Below, in pieces: positions 48,575 through 57,057 of a stretch of DNA of 64,000 nt. The first letter of the stretch is position 1, and each line of letters starts with the position of its first letter. The DNA comes from a bacterium 1xD42-67 (lineage in GTDB: Bacteria; Bacillota; Clostridia; Oscillospirales; Oscillospiraceae). Made by a program: the position numbers and the translations under genes. The DNA lies in contig RAYO01000020.1 of assembly GCA_003612335.1 (NCBI GenBank), forward strand, positions 1 through 64,000, written 5' to 3'. The notes under the pieces were generated by a model. That model was given only the letters and a program-made list of their open reading frames with translations. It did no database searches and was not told where the DNA came from.

Positions 48575-50560
48575 TTGAACCGAAAACTCAACCAGCTGCT
48601 CCAGCCCAGCTTCCGGCTGTATTTCGCATGTCTGATCCTCTTCGCCCTGCTGTCGGCGGCCTTCTCCCGCCCTCTGGCGGGGTTCGAGCTGGCCGTGGTG
48701 GTCTGTCTGGCCCTGTACAGCCGCCATGCCGCCCGCCGCCGCCGCCGGGAGCTCAGCCGGTATCTGGAGAACTATACCGGCAATGTGGACACCGCCACCA
48801 AGGACACCATGGTCAACTCTCCCCTGCCCATGGTCCTCTTCCGCCCGGAGAGCGGCGACATCATCTGGACCAATGACCGCTTCCTCCAGCTCACTGGCCA
48901 GCGGGAACACCTCTTCGATGCCAAGATCTCCGCCCTGGTCCCGGACTTCGACGCCCATTGGCTGATGGAGGGCAAGAGCCAGTGCCCCGGCGAGGTGTCC
49001 TGCGCCGGGCGGCGCTTCTGGGTCTACGGCCACCTGGTGCGCACCGGCGGCCGGAGCGGCGGCTTTTTGGCCACCACCTACTGGGTGGACGTCACCGACT
49101 TGGCCCAGATCCGGGACCAGTACCAGGACACCCGCCCGGTGGCCGCCGTGCTGCTGCTGGACAACTACGAGGATCTGCTGAAGAACCTGTCGGAGAACGA
49201 CAAGTCCAACATGATGGCCGAGATCGACAGCCGAATCGAGAACTGGGTGGCCGACACCGGGGGGATCCTCCGCCGGTATCAGCGGGAGCGCTACCTCTTC
49301 CTGTTCGAGGAGCGGCACCTCCCCCGGTTCATCGAGACCAAGTTCGATATCCTGGACTCCATCCACCAGGTGGTCAACCCCAGCGGGATGAACGCCTCCC
49401 TGTCCATCGGGGTGGGCAAAGACGCAGACAGCTACCGCCAGCTGCTGGACTTCGCCAACCTGTCCATCGACATGGCCATGTCCCGGGGGGGCGACCAGGC
49501 CGTGATCCGGAACAAGCTCACCTTCGAGTTCTACGGGGGCCGCTCCAAGGAGACCGAGAAGCGCACCAAGGTGAAGAGCCGTGTGATGGCCAACGCCCTG
49601 TCCTCTCTGATCTCCGACTCCTCCCAAGTCTTCATCATGGGCCACAAGGCCCCGGACAACGACGCGGTGGGGGCCGCCGCCGGGGTGTGCGCCCTGTGCC
49701 GGAAGAACGGCGTCTCCGCCCACATCATCCGGGAAGCGGGGACCACCCCCTCCCAGGAGCTGATCGACCGTTTGTCCCAGCTGCCTGAATATCACGACTG
49801 CTTCCTCTCCGCCCAGGAGGCCCTGCTCATCGCTGACGCCCGCTCCCTGGTGGTGGTGGTGGACACCAACCGCCCCGAGCAGGTCCAGGCCCTGGAGGTC
49901 CTCCAGTCCTGCAACCGGGTGGCGGTCATCGACCATCACCGCCGCGCCGCCACCTATATCGAGGGGGCCGCCCTGAACTATCACGAACCTTACGCCTCCT
50001 CCGCCTCCGAACTGGTCACCGAACTGCTCCAATACGTGATGGAGCCCGCCCACCTCCTCCGGGCCGAGGCCGAGGCCCTGCTGGCCGGCATCGTGCTGGA
50101 CACCAAGAACTTCACCATGCGCACCGGAGGCCGCACCTTCGAGGCCGCCGCTTTCCTCCGCCGCTCCGGGGCGGACACCGCCGAGGTGAAGAAGCTCTTC
50201 CAGAACGACCTAGAGGGCACCATCGCCAAATACTCCATCATCCAGAACGCCCGGCTCTACCGGGACCACATCGCGGTGGCGGTGGCGGAAAAGCCGGTGG
50301 GACGGGTCACCGCCGCCCAGGCGGCGGACGAGCTGCTGAACATCATCGGAATCGACGCCTCCTTCGTCATCTCCCCCGACGGGGAGCGGGTGAACATCTC
50401 CGGCCGCTCCATGGGGGACACCAACGTCCAGCTCATCCTGGAGAAGCTGGGGGGCGGGGGCAACGCCGCCGCCGCCGGCGGACAGATCGACGGCAAGTCG
50501 GTGGAGGAGGTGGCCCGGGATCTGGCCAGGGCCATCGACCAGTATCTGGAGGGGGAGTAA
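48575..50560 (+). CDS. gdpP: cyclic-di-AMP phosphodiesterase
   Basis: 661 residues from a TTG start (AGAGGGGGG upstream). Layout: two membrane segments (about 15-50), a PAS-like domain (75-165), a degenerate GGDEF domain (about 175-305, lacking the GGDEF signature), then a DHH/DHHA1 domain (about 345-655). Catalytic motifs are MGHKAPDNDAVGAAAG, VVVDTNRP and VIDHHRRA (about 450), and GGGGNAAAAGGQ closes DHHA1. It should hydrolyse c-di-AMP to pApA and so tune potassium and wall homeostasis. Its position before rplI and dnaB is the classic Firmicute order. Confidence 0.96.
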   Translation: MNRKLNQLLQPSFRLYFACLILFALLSAAFSRPLAGFELAVVVCLALYSRHAARRRRRELSRYLENYTGNVDTATKDTMVNSPLPMVLFRPESGDIIWTNDRFLQLTGQREHLFDAKISALVPDFDAHWLMEGKSQCPGEVSCAGRRFWVYGHLVRTGGRSGGFLATTYWVDVTDLAQIRDQYQDTRPVAAVLLLDNYEDLLKNLSENDKSNMMAEIDSRIENWVADTGGILRRYQRERYLFLFEERHLPRFIETKFDILDSIHQVVNPSGMNASLSIGVGKDADSYRQLLDFANLSIDMAMSRGGDQAVIRNKLTFEFYGGRSKETEKRTKVKSRVMANALSSLISDSSQVFIMGHKAPDNDAVGAAAGVCALCRKNGVSAHIIREAGTTPSQELIDRLSQLPEYHDCFLSAQEALLIADARSLVVVVDTNRPEQVQALEVLQSCNRVAVIDHHRRAATYIEGAALNYHEPYASSASELVTELLQYVMEPAHLLRAEAEALLAGIVLDTKNFTMRTGGRTFEAAAFLRRSGADTAEVKKLFQNDLEGTIAKYSIIQNARLYRDHIAVAVAEKPVGRVTAAQAADELLNIIGIDASFVISPDGERVNISGRSMGDTNVQLILEKLGGGGNAAAAGGQIDGKSVEEVARDLARAIDQYLEGE

Positions 50561-50563
50561 ACG

Positions 50564-50663
50564 CAGGGCGGGACGACTCGGCCCGCCGCCGCCGTAGAAC
50601 GGCGCGCCGGGGTCGTCGCGCCCTACAGTCGATGTCTATAGGGCGGCCACAGGCCGCCCCTAC
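50564..50663. repeat. palindromic repeat family 2, copy 1
   Basis: The right part is GGGCGGCC-aca-GGCCGCCC (50641-50659) flanked by TATA and CTAC. The left part is a looser inverted repeat (GACGACTCGGCCCGCCG with GGGTCGTCGCGCCCTAC). It fills the gap between gdpP and rplI. Confidence 0.55.
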
Positions 50664-50697
50664 CAAATAAAACAACATCGGAAAGGATCTGATCTCA

Positions 50698-51144
50698 ATG
50701 AAAGTCATCTTACAGCAGGACGTGCGCGGCCAAGGCAAGAAGGGCCAGCTGGTGGAGGTCTCCGACGGCTACGCCCGGAACTTCCTCCTGCCCCGGAAGC
50801 TGGCCGTGGCCGCCACGGCAGAGAACATGAACACCATGAAGCTCCAGGAGAAGGCCAAGAAGGCCCAGGAGGCCGCCGAGAGAGCGGAGGCGGAGGCCAT
50901 CGTCAAGAAGCTGGAGGGCATCATGGTGAAGATCCCCGCCAAGGCTGGCGAGGGGGGGCGGCTCTTCGGCGCCGTCACCGCCAAGGAGATCTCTGAGAGC
51001 CTGTCCGCCCAGCACGGGCTGGACATCCCCAAGGCCCGGCTGGTCCTGGAGGACCCCATCAAGTCCTGCGGCAGCTACCAGATCCGCGCCAAGCTGGGTC
51101 ATGAGATCAGCGGCACCGTCAACGTGCTGGTGGTGGAGGGGTAA
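50698..51144 (+). CDS. rplI: 50S ribosomal protein L9
   Basis: 148 residues, standard length. N-terminal domain MKVILQQDVRGQGKKGQLVE and VSDGYARNFLLPRKLA bind 23S rRNA; a long charged helix (about 42-75) links to the C-terminal domain (RLFGAVTAKEISESL). AAAGGAT precedes the ATG. It sits between gdpP and dnaB, as is common in Firmicutes. Confidence 0.97.
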   Translation: MKVILQQDVRGQGKKGQLVEVSDGYARNFLLPRKLAVAATAENMNTMKLQEKAKKAQEAAERAEAEAIVKKLEGIMVKIPAKAGEGGRLFGAVTAKEISESLSAQHGLDIPKARLVLEDPIKSCGSYQIRAKLGHEISGTVNVLVVEG

Positions 51145-51152
51145 AAAGCCTC

Positions 51153-51228
51153 TTGTAGGGGCGGATATTATCCGCCCGGAACATTATGATACGCCTTAAA
51201 TGCGGGCGGATGATATCCGCCCCTACAA
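51153..51228. repeat. palindromic repeat family 2, copy 2 (near-perfect, 76 bp)
   Basis: 26-base arms that match at 25 positions: the left begins TTGTAGGGGCGGATATTATC and the right ends GATATCCGCCCCTACAA. Each arm holds its own small palindrome (CGGATATTATCCG). The loop is 24 bases. The size and terminal repeats resemble a miniature inverted-repeat element; no target-site duplication is certain. Confidence 0.8.
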
Positions 51229-51261
51229 TGTGAATGTCTGCGCCGAACAGGAGGTGACCTC

Positions 51262-52620
51262 ATGCCCACAGAGACCGACGAACTGCTGCTCCGGCAGCTG
51301 CCCCACAGCGTGGAGGCGGAGCAGGCGGTATTGGGCTCCATGCTGATCGACCCCCGGTGCGTGTCGGAGGTCATCGACAAGCTGCGTACCGACGACTTCT
51401 ACATCCGCCAAAACAAGGAGATCTACGAGACGATCTACTCCATGTTCAACTACTCCCTCACCATCGACCCGGTGACGGTGCTGGAGAACATGAAGCAGAA
51501 CGGCTATTATGACGAACAGCAGTCCCGGGGCTACATGCTCCAGCTCATGGACACCACCCCCACCGCCGCCAACGTGGGGGAATACATCGAGATCATCCAG
51601 GACAAGACCCTCCTGCGCCGGGTGGCGGAGGCCGCCGGCGAGCTGACCGCCATGATCCAGGAGGGCACCGCCACCGGACAGGATATCCTGGAGGCGGCGG
51701 AGCAGCGGATCTACGCCATCCGTCAGGGCCGGGCCGCCCGGGGGCTGGTGCCCATCTCCGAGGTCATCATCGACGTCTACGACCGCCTGGAGGAGCTGGC
51801 CGCCAGCGAGAACGCCATCCCCGGACTGTCCACCGGCCTGCGGGACCTGGACCGGGCCATCTCCGGTCTGAACCGGTCGGACCTGATCCTCCTGGCCGCC
51901 CGACCGGGCATGGGCAAGACCTCCATGGCCCTGAACATCCTCTTGGACGCCGGCAAACGGTCGGGGAAAAAGGTGGCCTTCTTCTCTCTGGAGATGAGCC
52001 GGGAGCAGCTGGCCCTGCGGCTGATCTCCAGCGAGTGCTTCGTGGACAACAAGAAGCTGGTCACCGGCAAGCTGTCCGACCAGGACTGGGAGAGCGTGGC
52101 CGCAGCCGCCGATTCCCTCAACCGCTCCACCATCCTGATCGACGACGACTCCTCCATCACCGTGGCGGACATCAACGCCAAATGCCGCCGGGTGGAGGAC
52201 CTGGGCCTGGTCGTGATCGACTACCTCCAGCTCATGCAGTCCGCCGGGGGGAAGGCCAGCGACCGGGGGGCCAACCGCCAGCAGATCGTCTCTGACATCT
52301 CCCGCAGCCTGAAGATCATGGCCAAGGAGCTGGACGTCCCGGTGCTCTGCCTCAGCCAGCTGTCCCGGGCCAACGAATCCCGTCAGGACAAGCGGCCCAT
52401 GCTCTCCGACCTGCGGGAATCCGGAGCCATCGAGCAGGATGCCGACATCGTCCTCTTCCTCTACCGGGAGGGATACTACAACAAGGATACGGAGAACCCC
52501 AACCTGGCCGAGTGCATCATCGCCAAGAACCGCCACGGCGAGACGGGCACGGTGGAACTGCAGTGGACCCCCGAGTTCACCACCTTCACTGACATGGAGT
52601 GGCGGCGGGAGGAGTATTGA
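51262..52620 (+). CDS. dnaB: replicative DNA helicase
   Basis: 452 residues. The N-terminal helical domain (PHSVEAEQAVLGSMLIDPRC) is followed by the RecA-like helicase core: Walker A AARPGMGKTS (about 211-220), FFSLEMSREQLALRLIS, Walker B LVVIDYLQLM and LSQLSRANESRQDKRPMLSD with the arginine finger region. It unwinds DNA at the fork as a hexamer. GGAGGT lies 7 bases before the ATG. Confidence 0.97.
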   Translation: MPTETDELLLRQLPHSVEAEQAVLGSMLIDPRCVSEVIDKLRTDDFYIRQNKEIYETIYSMFNYSLTIDPVTVLENMKQNGYYDEQQSRGYMLQLMDTTPTAANVGEYIEIIQDKTLLRRVAEAAGELTAMIQEGTATGQDILEAAEQRIYAIRQGRAARGLVPISEVIIDVYDRLEELAASENAIPGLSTGLRDLDRAISGLNRSDLILLAARPGMGKTSMALNILLDAGKRSGKKVAFFSLEMSREQLALRLISSECFVDNKKLVTGKLSDQDWESVAAAADSLNRSTILIDDDSSITVADINAKCRRVEDLGLVVIDYLQLMQSAGGKASDRGANRQQIVSDISRSLKIMAKELDVPVLCLSQLSRANESRQDKRPMLSDLRESGAIEQDADIVLFLYREGYYNKDTENPNLAECIIAKNRHGETGTVELQWTPEFTTFTDMEWRREEY

Positions 52621-52628
52621 TATCCCTC

Positions 52629-52700
52629 CTGTTGGGGCGGCCCGGGGCCGCCTGCGTCAGCGCAGCCATCCAACGGGCGGACACAGGCCGCCCCCACATA
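52629..52700. repeat. palindromic repeat family 2, copy 3
   Basis: Starts TGTTGGGGCGGCC and ends GGCCGCCCCCACATA, with an inner GGCCCGGGGCC and a CTGCGTCAGCGCAG hairpin. It fills the gap between dnaB and tilS. Confidence 0.6.
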
Positions 52701-52717
52701 GAAAGGCAGGTCCTGCC

Positions 52718-54109
52718 ATGTTAAAGACCGTGGAAGATCTGATCCGGGAGCAGGACCTGATCCCCCCCGGGTCCACGGTGCTGTGCGCCGTATCCGGCGG
52801 GGCAGATTCCATCGCTCTGCTCCATGCGCTCTATCACCTGCGGGCCAAGCTGGGCTTCTCTCTGGCCGCCGCCCACTACGATCACCGCCTCCGGGGCGCG
52901 GAATCCGACCGGGACCGGCGGTTCGTGGAGCAGTTCGTCCAGCTCTGCTGCGGACGGCAGCGCCTGGCTGACGGCGCCGTCCTCCCCCCTGTCCCCCTGC
53001 TCATCGGCTCCGGGGACGTGGCCGCGGAGGCCAGGCGCCGGGGGACGGGGATCGAGGAGACCGCCCGGGAGATGCGGTACGCCTTCCTGGAGCAGGCCGC
53101 CCGAGAGGCGGGGGCGGACCGGATCGCCACCGCCCACACTGCCAACGACAATGTGGAAACGATCCTCTTCCACCTGGCCCGGGGCTCCGGCCTGCGGGGG
53201 CTGGGGGGCATCCCGCCCCAGCGGGGGCATATCGTCCGCCCCCTCCTCACCGCCACCCGGCAGCAGGTGGAGGACCATCTCCGCCGACTGTCCCTCCCCT
53301 ATATGGAGGACAGCTCCAACCAGAACGACGACTACGCCCGCAACAAGATCCGCCACCAGGTCCTCCCGGTGCTGGAGGACCTGGCCCCCGGCTTTGCCGT
53401 CCGGCTGGCCGGCACCGCCGCTCTCCTCCGGGCGGACGAAGAGGTCCTCACCGCCCAGGCCCAGGAACTGGCTGACCGCGCCGTCCCCCGTGAGGGGGGG
53501 CTGGCCGTGGAGGCCGGGCCCATCGCCGCCGCCCCCGACCCCATCGCCAGCCGGGCCCTCCGGCTGCTGCTGGGCCGGCTGTGGGGCGGAGACCAGAACT
53601 GCGGGGCCGTCCATCTGGCCGCCCTGCTGAAGCTGTGCCGGGGGACGGATCCCTCCGCCCAGATCTGTCTGCCCCATGGGACCCAGGCCCGCCGGGCCTA
53701 TGGAACGCTGCTCCTCCTCCCCAGGCTGGGCCCCATCCCTCTGGCAGAGGGGCCCCTCCCCCTCCCCGGCGTGCTGGACTGCGGCCCCTGGCAGATCTCC
53801 TGCACCCAGGAGGACTACCGCGGCCAGCCCCAGGGCCCCTGGGACCTCTGGCTGGACCGGAGCGCCGCCCCTATGCTGGCCCTCCGCTCCCGGCGTACCG
53901 GCGACCGGCTCACCCCCCCGGGACGGCTGGGCAAGACCGTGAAGAAATGGATGATCGAAGAGCGACTGCCCCGCTTCCAGCGGGAGGTCCTGCCCGTTTT
54001 CCACTGCGGGGGCAGGATCGCCGCCGTGGCCGGCCTGGGCCCCGACCGGACCTTTGCCGCCCGAGAAGGACAGGGAGCATGGCACATCACGATCCTCCCT
54101 TTGGAATGA
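52718..54109 (+). CDS. tilS: tRNA(Ile)-lysidine synthetase
   Basis: 463 residues from the ATG at 52718. It attaches lysine to C34 of tRNA-Ile(CAU), changing its decoding from AUG to AUA. The PP-loop motif AVSGGADSIALL (about 24-35), HYDHRLRGAESDRD and TAHTANDNVETILFHLARG are present, and so are the TilS substrate-binding middle and C-terminal domains. The frame continues upstream but only through the repeat and dnaB. tilS-hpt-ftsH is a conserved Firmicute gene order. Confidence 0.95.
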   Translation: MLKTVEDLIREQDLIPPGSTVLCAVSGGADSIALLHALYHLRAKLGFSLAAAHYDHRLRGAESDRDRRFVEQFVQLCCGRQRLADGAVLPPVPLLIGSGDVAAEARRRGTGIEETAREMRYAFLEQAAREAGADRIATAHTANDNVETILFHLARGSGLRGLGGIPPQRGHIVRPLLTATRQQVEDHLRRLSLPYMEDSSNQNDDYARNKIRHQVLPVLEDLAPGFAVRLAGTAALLRADEEVLTAQAQELADRAVPREGGLAVEAGPIAAAPDPIASRALRLLLGRLWGGDQNCGAVHLAALLKLCRGTDPSAQICLPHGTQARRAYGTLLLLPRLGPIPLAEGPLPLPGVLDCGPWQISCTQEDYRGQPQGPWDLWLDRSAAPMLALRSRRTGDRLTPPGRLGKTVKKWMIEERLPRFQREVLPVFHCGGRIAAVAGLGPDRTFAAREGQGAWHITILPLE

Positions 54110-54230
54110 CGTGAGCGCTCTGCGCAGGACAGAAGGGCCTGGCCCGCCGCTGCGCCATCTTCCCAAAACGGCTTTGACGCCGAAATGAACGGCTATCTCA
54201 GATCTTTGACGGGAAAGGAAGAAAATTTCC

Positions 54231-54773
54231 ATGCTAGAGAAAGACATTCAGGAGATATTATTTACAGAAGAGCAGCTCAAAGCCCGGGTGGCGGAGATCG
54301 CCCGTCAGATCGAGGCGGACTACGCGGGGAGAGAGATCATGCTCATCAGCGTGCTCCGGGGCTCCTTCATCTTCATGGCCGACCTGTGCCGGGCCATCGA
54401 TCTGCCCTGTACCCTGGATTTCATGTCCGTCTCCTCCTACGGCACCGGCACCACCTCCAGCGGACAGGTGCAGATCACCAAGGATCTGTCAGAGGACATC
54501 ACCGGCCGGCATATCATCGTGGTGGAGGACATCTTGGACAGCGGCAACACCCTGAGCTACCTGCTGAACATCTTGGAGCACCGCCGCCCCGCCTCCATCC
54601 GGCTGTGTACCCTGCTGGACAAGCCGGAGCGCCGCACCAAGCCGGTGGAGCTGCACTACTCCGGCTTCACCATCCCCGACGCCTTCGTGGTGGGCTACGG
54701 TCTGGACTATGCGGAGAGATACCGCAACCTGCCCTACATTGGGATCCTGAGACCGGAGATCTACGGGGGATGA
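54231..54773 (+). CDS. hpt: hypoxanthine phosphoribosyltransferase
   Basis: 180 residues. It salvages hypoxanthine and guanine with PRPP to IMP and GMP. The PRPP-binding motif HIIVVEDILDSGNT (about 93-106), VLRGSFIFMADL and VVGYGLDYAERYRNLPYIG are diagnostic. AAAGGA precedes the ATG. It follows tilS by about 120 bases in which I see no feature, and precedes ftsH by 56. Confidence 0.96.
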   Translation: MLEKDIQEILFTEEQLKARVAEIARQIEADYAGREIMLISVLRGSFIFMADLCRAIDLPCTLDFMSVSSYGTGTTSSGQVQITKDLSEDITGRHIIVVEDILDSGNTLSYLLNILEHRRPASIRLCTLLDKPERRTKPVELHYSGFTIPDAFVVGYGLDYAERYRNLPYIGILRPEIYGG

Positions 54774-54829
54774 CACCGCAGGGGCCGCTCTGAAGGGGCG
54801 GCGTGCCCTGCACGAAAGGAACCACGCCT

Positions 54830-56710
54830 ATGAGACGCTTTGCTCCCCAGAACTACACCCTGTACATCCTGCTGGCCCTGATGGTCTTCTTCACCTTCAG
54901 CGCCCTGCAGGACATGGACCGGAAGGACGGCCCCACCTACAGTCAGATCCGCACCCTCTTCCTCCAGGAGCGGGTGGAGCACTTCACCCTGGAGGACAGC
55001 ACCCTGACCCTCACCCTCCGGGATCCGGAGGGCGGGCCCTCCTCCCGTCTCACCTACCGCCTGGCCGATCCCGCCGTCTTCTACACCGACATGCGTGACC
55101 TGGTGAACGAGCAGCTGGAGGCCGGGGTCCTGCTGGGCTATGACTACCCCCCCGGAGTGGAGAGCTCCTGGTGGTACGGCCTGATCCCCTATCTGGTGGC
55201 GGCGGCGGTGCTGTGTCTGTTCTGGTTCCTCATGGTCCGCCAGCGCAGCGCCGGATCGGGAGGCGGGGCCCCCGGGGCCGCCCGGTTCAGCCATGCCCGC
55301 ACCCGGACCCTGTCCGACCAGGGGAAAAAGGTCACCTTCGACGATGTGGCCGGCGCGGAGGAGGAGAAGGAGGAGCTCCAGGAGATCGTGGAGTTCCTGC
55401 GCGATCCCCAGAGATTCACCTCCCTGGGGGCCCGGATCCCAAAGGGGGTGCTGCTGGTGGGCCCTCCGGGCACCGGCAAGACCCTGATCGCCAAGGCGGT
55501 GGCCGGGGAGGCCGGGGTCCATTTCCTGTCCATCTCCGGCTCCGACTTCGTGGAGCTCTATGTGGGCGTAGGGGCCGGCCGGGTCCGGGACCTCTTCGAC
55601 CAGGCCAAGAAGGCCGCTCCGGCCATCGTCTTCATCGATGAGATCGACGCCGTGGGCCGCCAGCGGGGCGCCGGCCTGGGCGGCGGACACGATGAGCGGG
55701 AACAGACCCTGAACCAGCTCCTGGTGGAGATGGACGGCTTCGCCACCAACGAGGGGGTCATCGTCCTGGCCGCCACCAACCGCCAGGATATCTTGGACCC
55801 CGCCCTTCTGCGGCCCGGCCGCTTCGACCGCCAGGTCTATGTGGGCCTGCCCGACATCAGGGGCCGGGAGGAGATCCTCCGGGTCCACGCCCGGCAGAAG
55901 CCCCTGGCCGAGGACGTGGTCCTGAAAGACGTGGCCCGGGCCACCTCAGGCTTCACCGGGGCCGACCTGGAGAACCTGCTCAACGAGTCCGCCCTCCTGG
56001 CCGCCCGGGAGGACCGGCGGTTCATCACCCGCGCCGACCTCCACGAGGCCATGCTCAAGGTGATCGCGGGACCGGAGAAGCGCAGCCGGGTGGTCACAGA
56101 GCACACCAGGAAGCTGACTGCCTACCATGAGGCGGGCCACGCCGTGGTCATCCACGAGCTGGAGACCGCCGACCCTGTCCACCAGATCACCATCATCCCC
56201 CGTGGCCAGACAGGAGGTATGACCATCTCTCTGCCGCGAGAGGACGCCGCCTACCGGTCAAAAAAGGAGCTGGAGGACCGGATCGCCACCTGCCTGGGCG
56301 GCAGAGTAGCAGAACAGTTGGTGCTGGGAGACATCTCCACCGGCGCCGGCAGCGACATCCAGCGGGCCTCCGCCATCGCCCGGGATATGGTCATGCGCTA
56401 CGGCATGAGCGATGAGCTGGGCAGCGTCACCTTCGAGAACGGCCATGACGAGGTGTTCATCGGCCGGTCCATGGCCCAGGCCAAGAGCTGGTCTGAGGAG
56501 ACCGCCAGTTTGATCGACGGGGAGGTCCGCGCCCTGATCGACCGGGCCTCCGCCCGGTGCGAGGAGATCCTCCTCCGCCGCCGGCAGGAGCTGGAGGTCA
56601 CCGCCCGATACCTGCTGGACCACGAGACCATGGACGGCGAGACCTTCGCTAAGGTCTTCGACGATCCCAAGGCCGAAGAGCTGGCCCCCTACCTGGGGAG
56701 CGGATCGTAA
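54830..56710 (+). CDS. ftsH: ATP-dependent zinc metalloprotease FtsH
   Basis: 626 residues from the ATG at 54830 (GAAAGGA 9 bases upstream). Two membrane segments (about 6-25 and 118-137) flank a short extracytoplasmic domain. The AAA domain has Walker [15 protein letters not shown] (about 206-219), Walker [14 protein letters not shown], the SRH region [18 protein letters not shown] and the pore motif region. The protease has HEAGH (about 432-436). It degrades membrane and short-lived proteins. Length and motifs are complete. Confidence 0.97.
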   Translation: MRRFAPQNYTLYILLALMVFFTFSALQDMDRKDGPTYSQIRTLFLQERVEHFTLEDSTLTLTLRDPEGGPSSRLTYRLADPAVFYTDMRDLVNEQLEAGVLLGYDYPPGVESSWWYGLIPYLVAAAVLCLFWFLMVRQRSAGSGGGAPGAARFSHARTRTLSDQGKKVTFDDVAGAEEEKEELQEIVEFLRDPQRFTSLGARIPKGVLLVGPPGTGKTLIAKAVAGEAGVHFLSISGSDFVELYVGVGAGRVRDLFDQAKKAAPAIVFIDEIDAVGRQRGAGLGGGHDEREQTLNQLLVEMDGFATNEGVIVLAATNRQDILDPALLRPGRFDRQVYVGLPDIRGREEILRVHARQKPLAEDVVLKDVARATSGFTGADLENLLNESALLAAREDRRFITRADLHEAMLKVIAGPEKRSRVVTEHTRKLTAYHEAGHAVVIHELETADPVHQITIIPRGQTGGMTISLPREDAAYRSKKELEDRIATCLGGRVAEQLVLGDISTGAGSDIQRASAIARDMVMRYGMSDELGSVTFENGHDEVFIGRSMAQAKSWSEETASLIDGEVRALIDRASARCEEILLRRRQELEVTARYLLDHETMDGETFAKVFDDPKAEELAPYLGSGS

Positions 56711-56739
56711 ATTTTCTTCCAAAACCGGAGATTTTCCTC

Positions 56740-56768
56740 TTTACAATCCGGCTCAAAGGTGCTATACT
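56740..56768 (+). promoter_or_regulatory. promoter of tRNA-Arg
   Basis: TTTACA (56740-56745), 17-base spacer, TATACT (56763-56768), 22 bases before the tRNA. Confidence 0.8.
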
Positions 56769-56789
56769 AGCGTAGCACCTTTGAGATGT

Positions 56790-56866
56790 GCGTCCGTAGT
56801 TCAATTGGATAGAGCGTCAGATTCCGGTTCTGAATGTTGGGGGTTCGAGTCCCTTCGGGCGTGCCA
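56790..56866 (+). tRNA. tRNA-Arg (anticodon CCG)
   Basis: 77 bases including an encoded CCA. Acceptor GCGTCCG pairs with CGGGCGT (one G-T), anticodon stem TCAGA/TCTGA with loop TTCCGGT gives anticodon CCG, and the T arm has GGTTCGAGTCC. It reads CGG, a frequent Arg codon in this GC-rich genome. Confidence 0.95.
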
Positions 56867-56893
56867 AAATGTGTCGATGGATATGATGCACAG

Positions 56894-56925
56894 CAAAAAC
56901 ACCGCACGAAAGTGCGGTGTTTTTG
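56894..56925 (+). terminator. terminator of tRNA-Arg
   Basis: Stem CAAAAACACCGCAC / GTGCGGTGTTTTTG with a GAAA loop. Its AAAAACACCGCA arm is identical to that of the ssrA terminator at 60211-60242. Confidence 0.9.
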
Positions 56926-57057
56926 CGTTGATGAGCCGATGCTCTCTCGACCGGATGGAGATGTATCCTCATATCGCGTATGACCATGTGTAAACGTCCG
57001 CAATACCTTCCCGGCCGGGGATGCTCCCGGCTGGACTGTATTTCCTGGAGGTCCCCT

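Noticed and set aside
51153-51228. Ribosomal-protein autoregulatory leader or rho-independent terminator after rplI
   Set aside because: The palindrome has no T-run and its sequence recurs in other gaps, so a repeat element explains it better.
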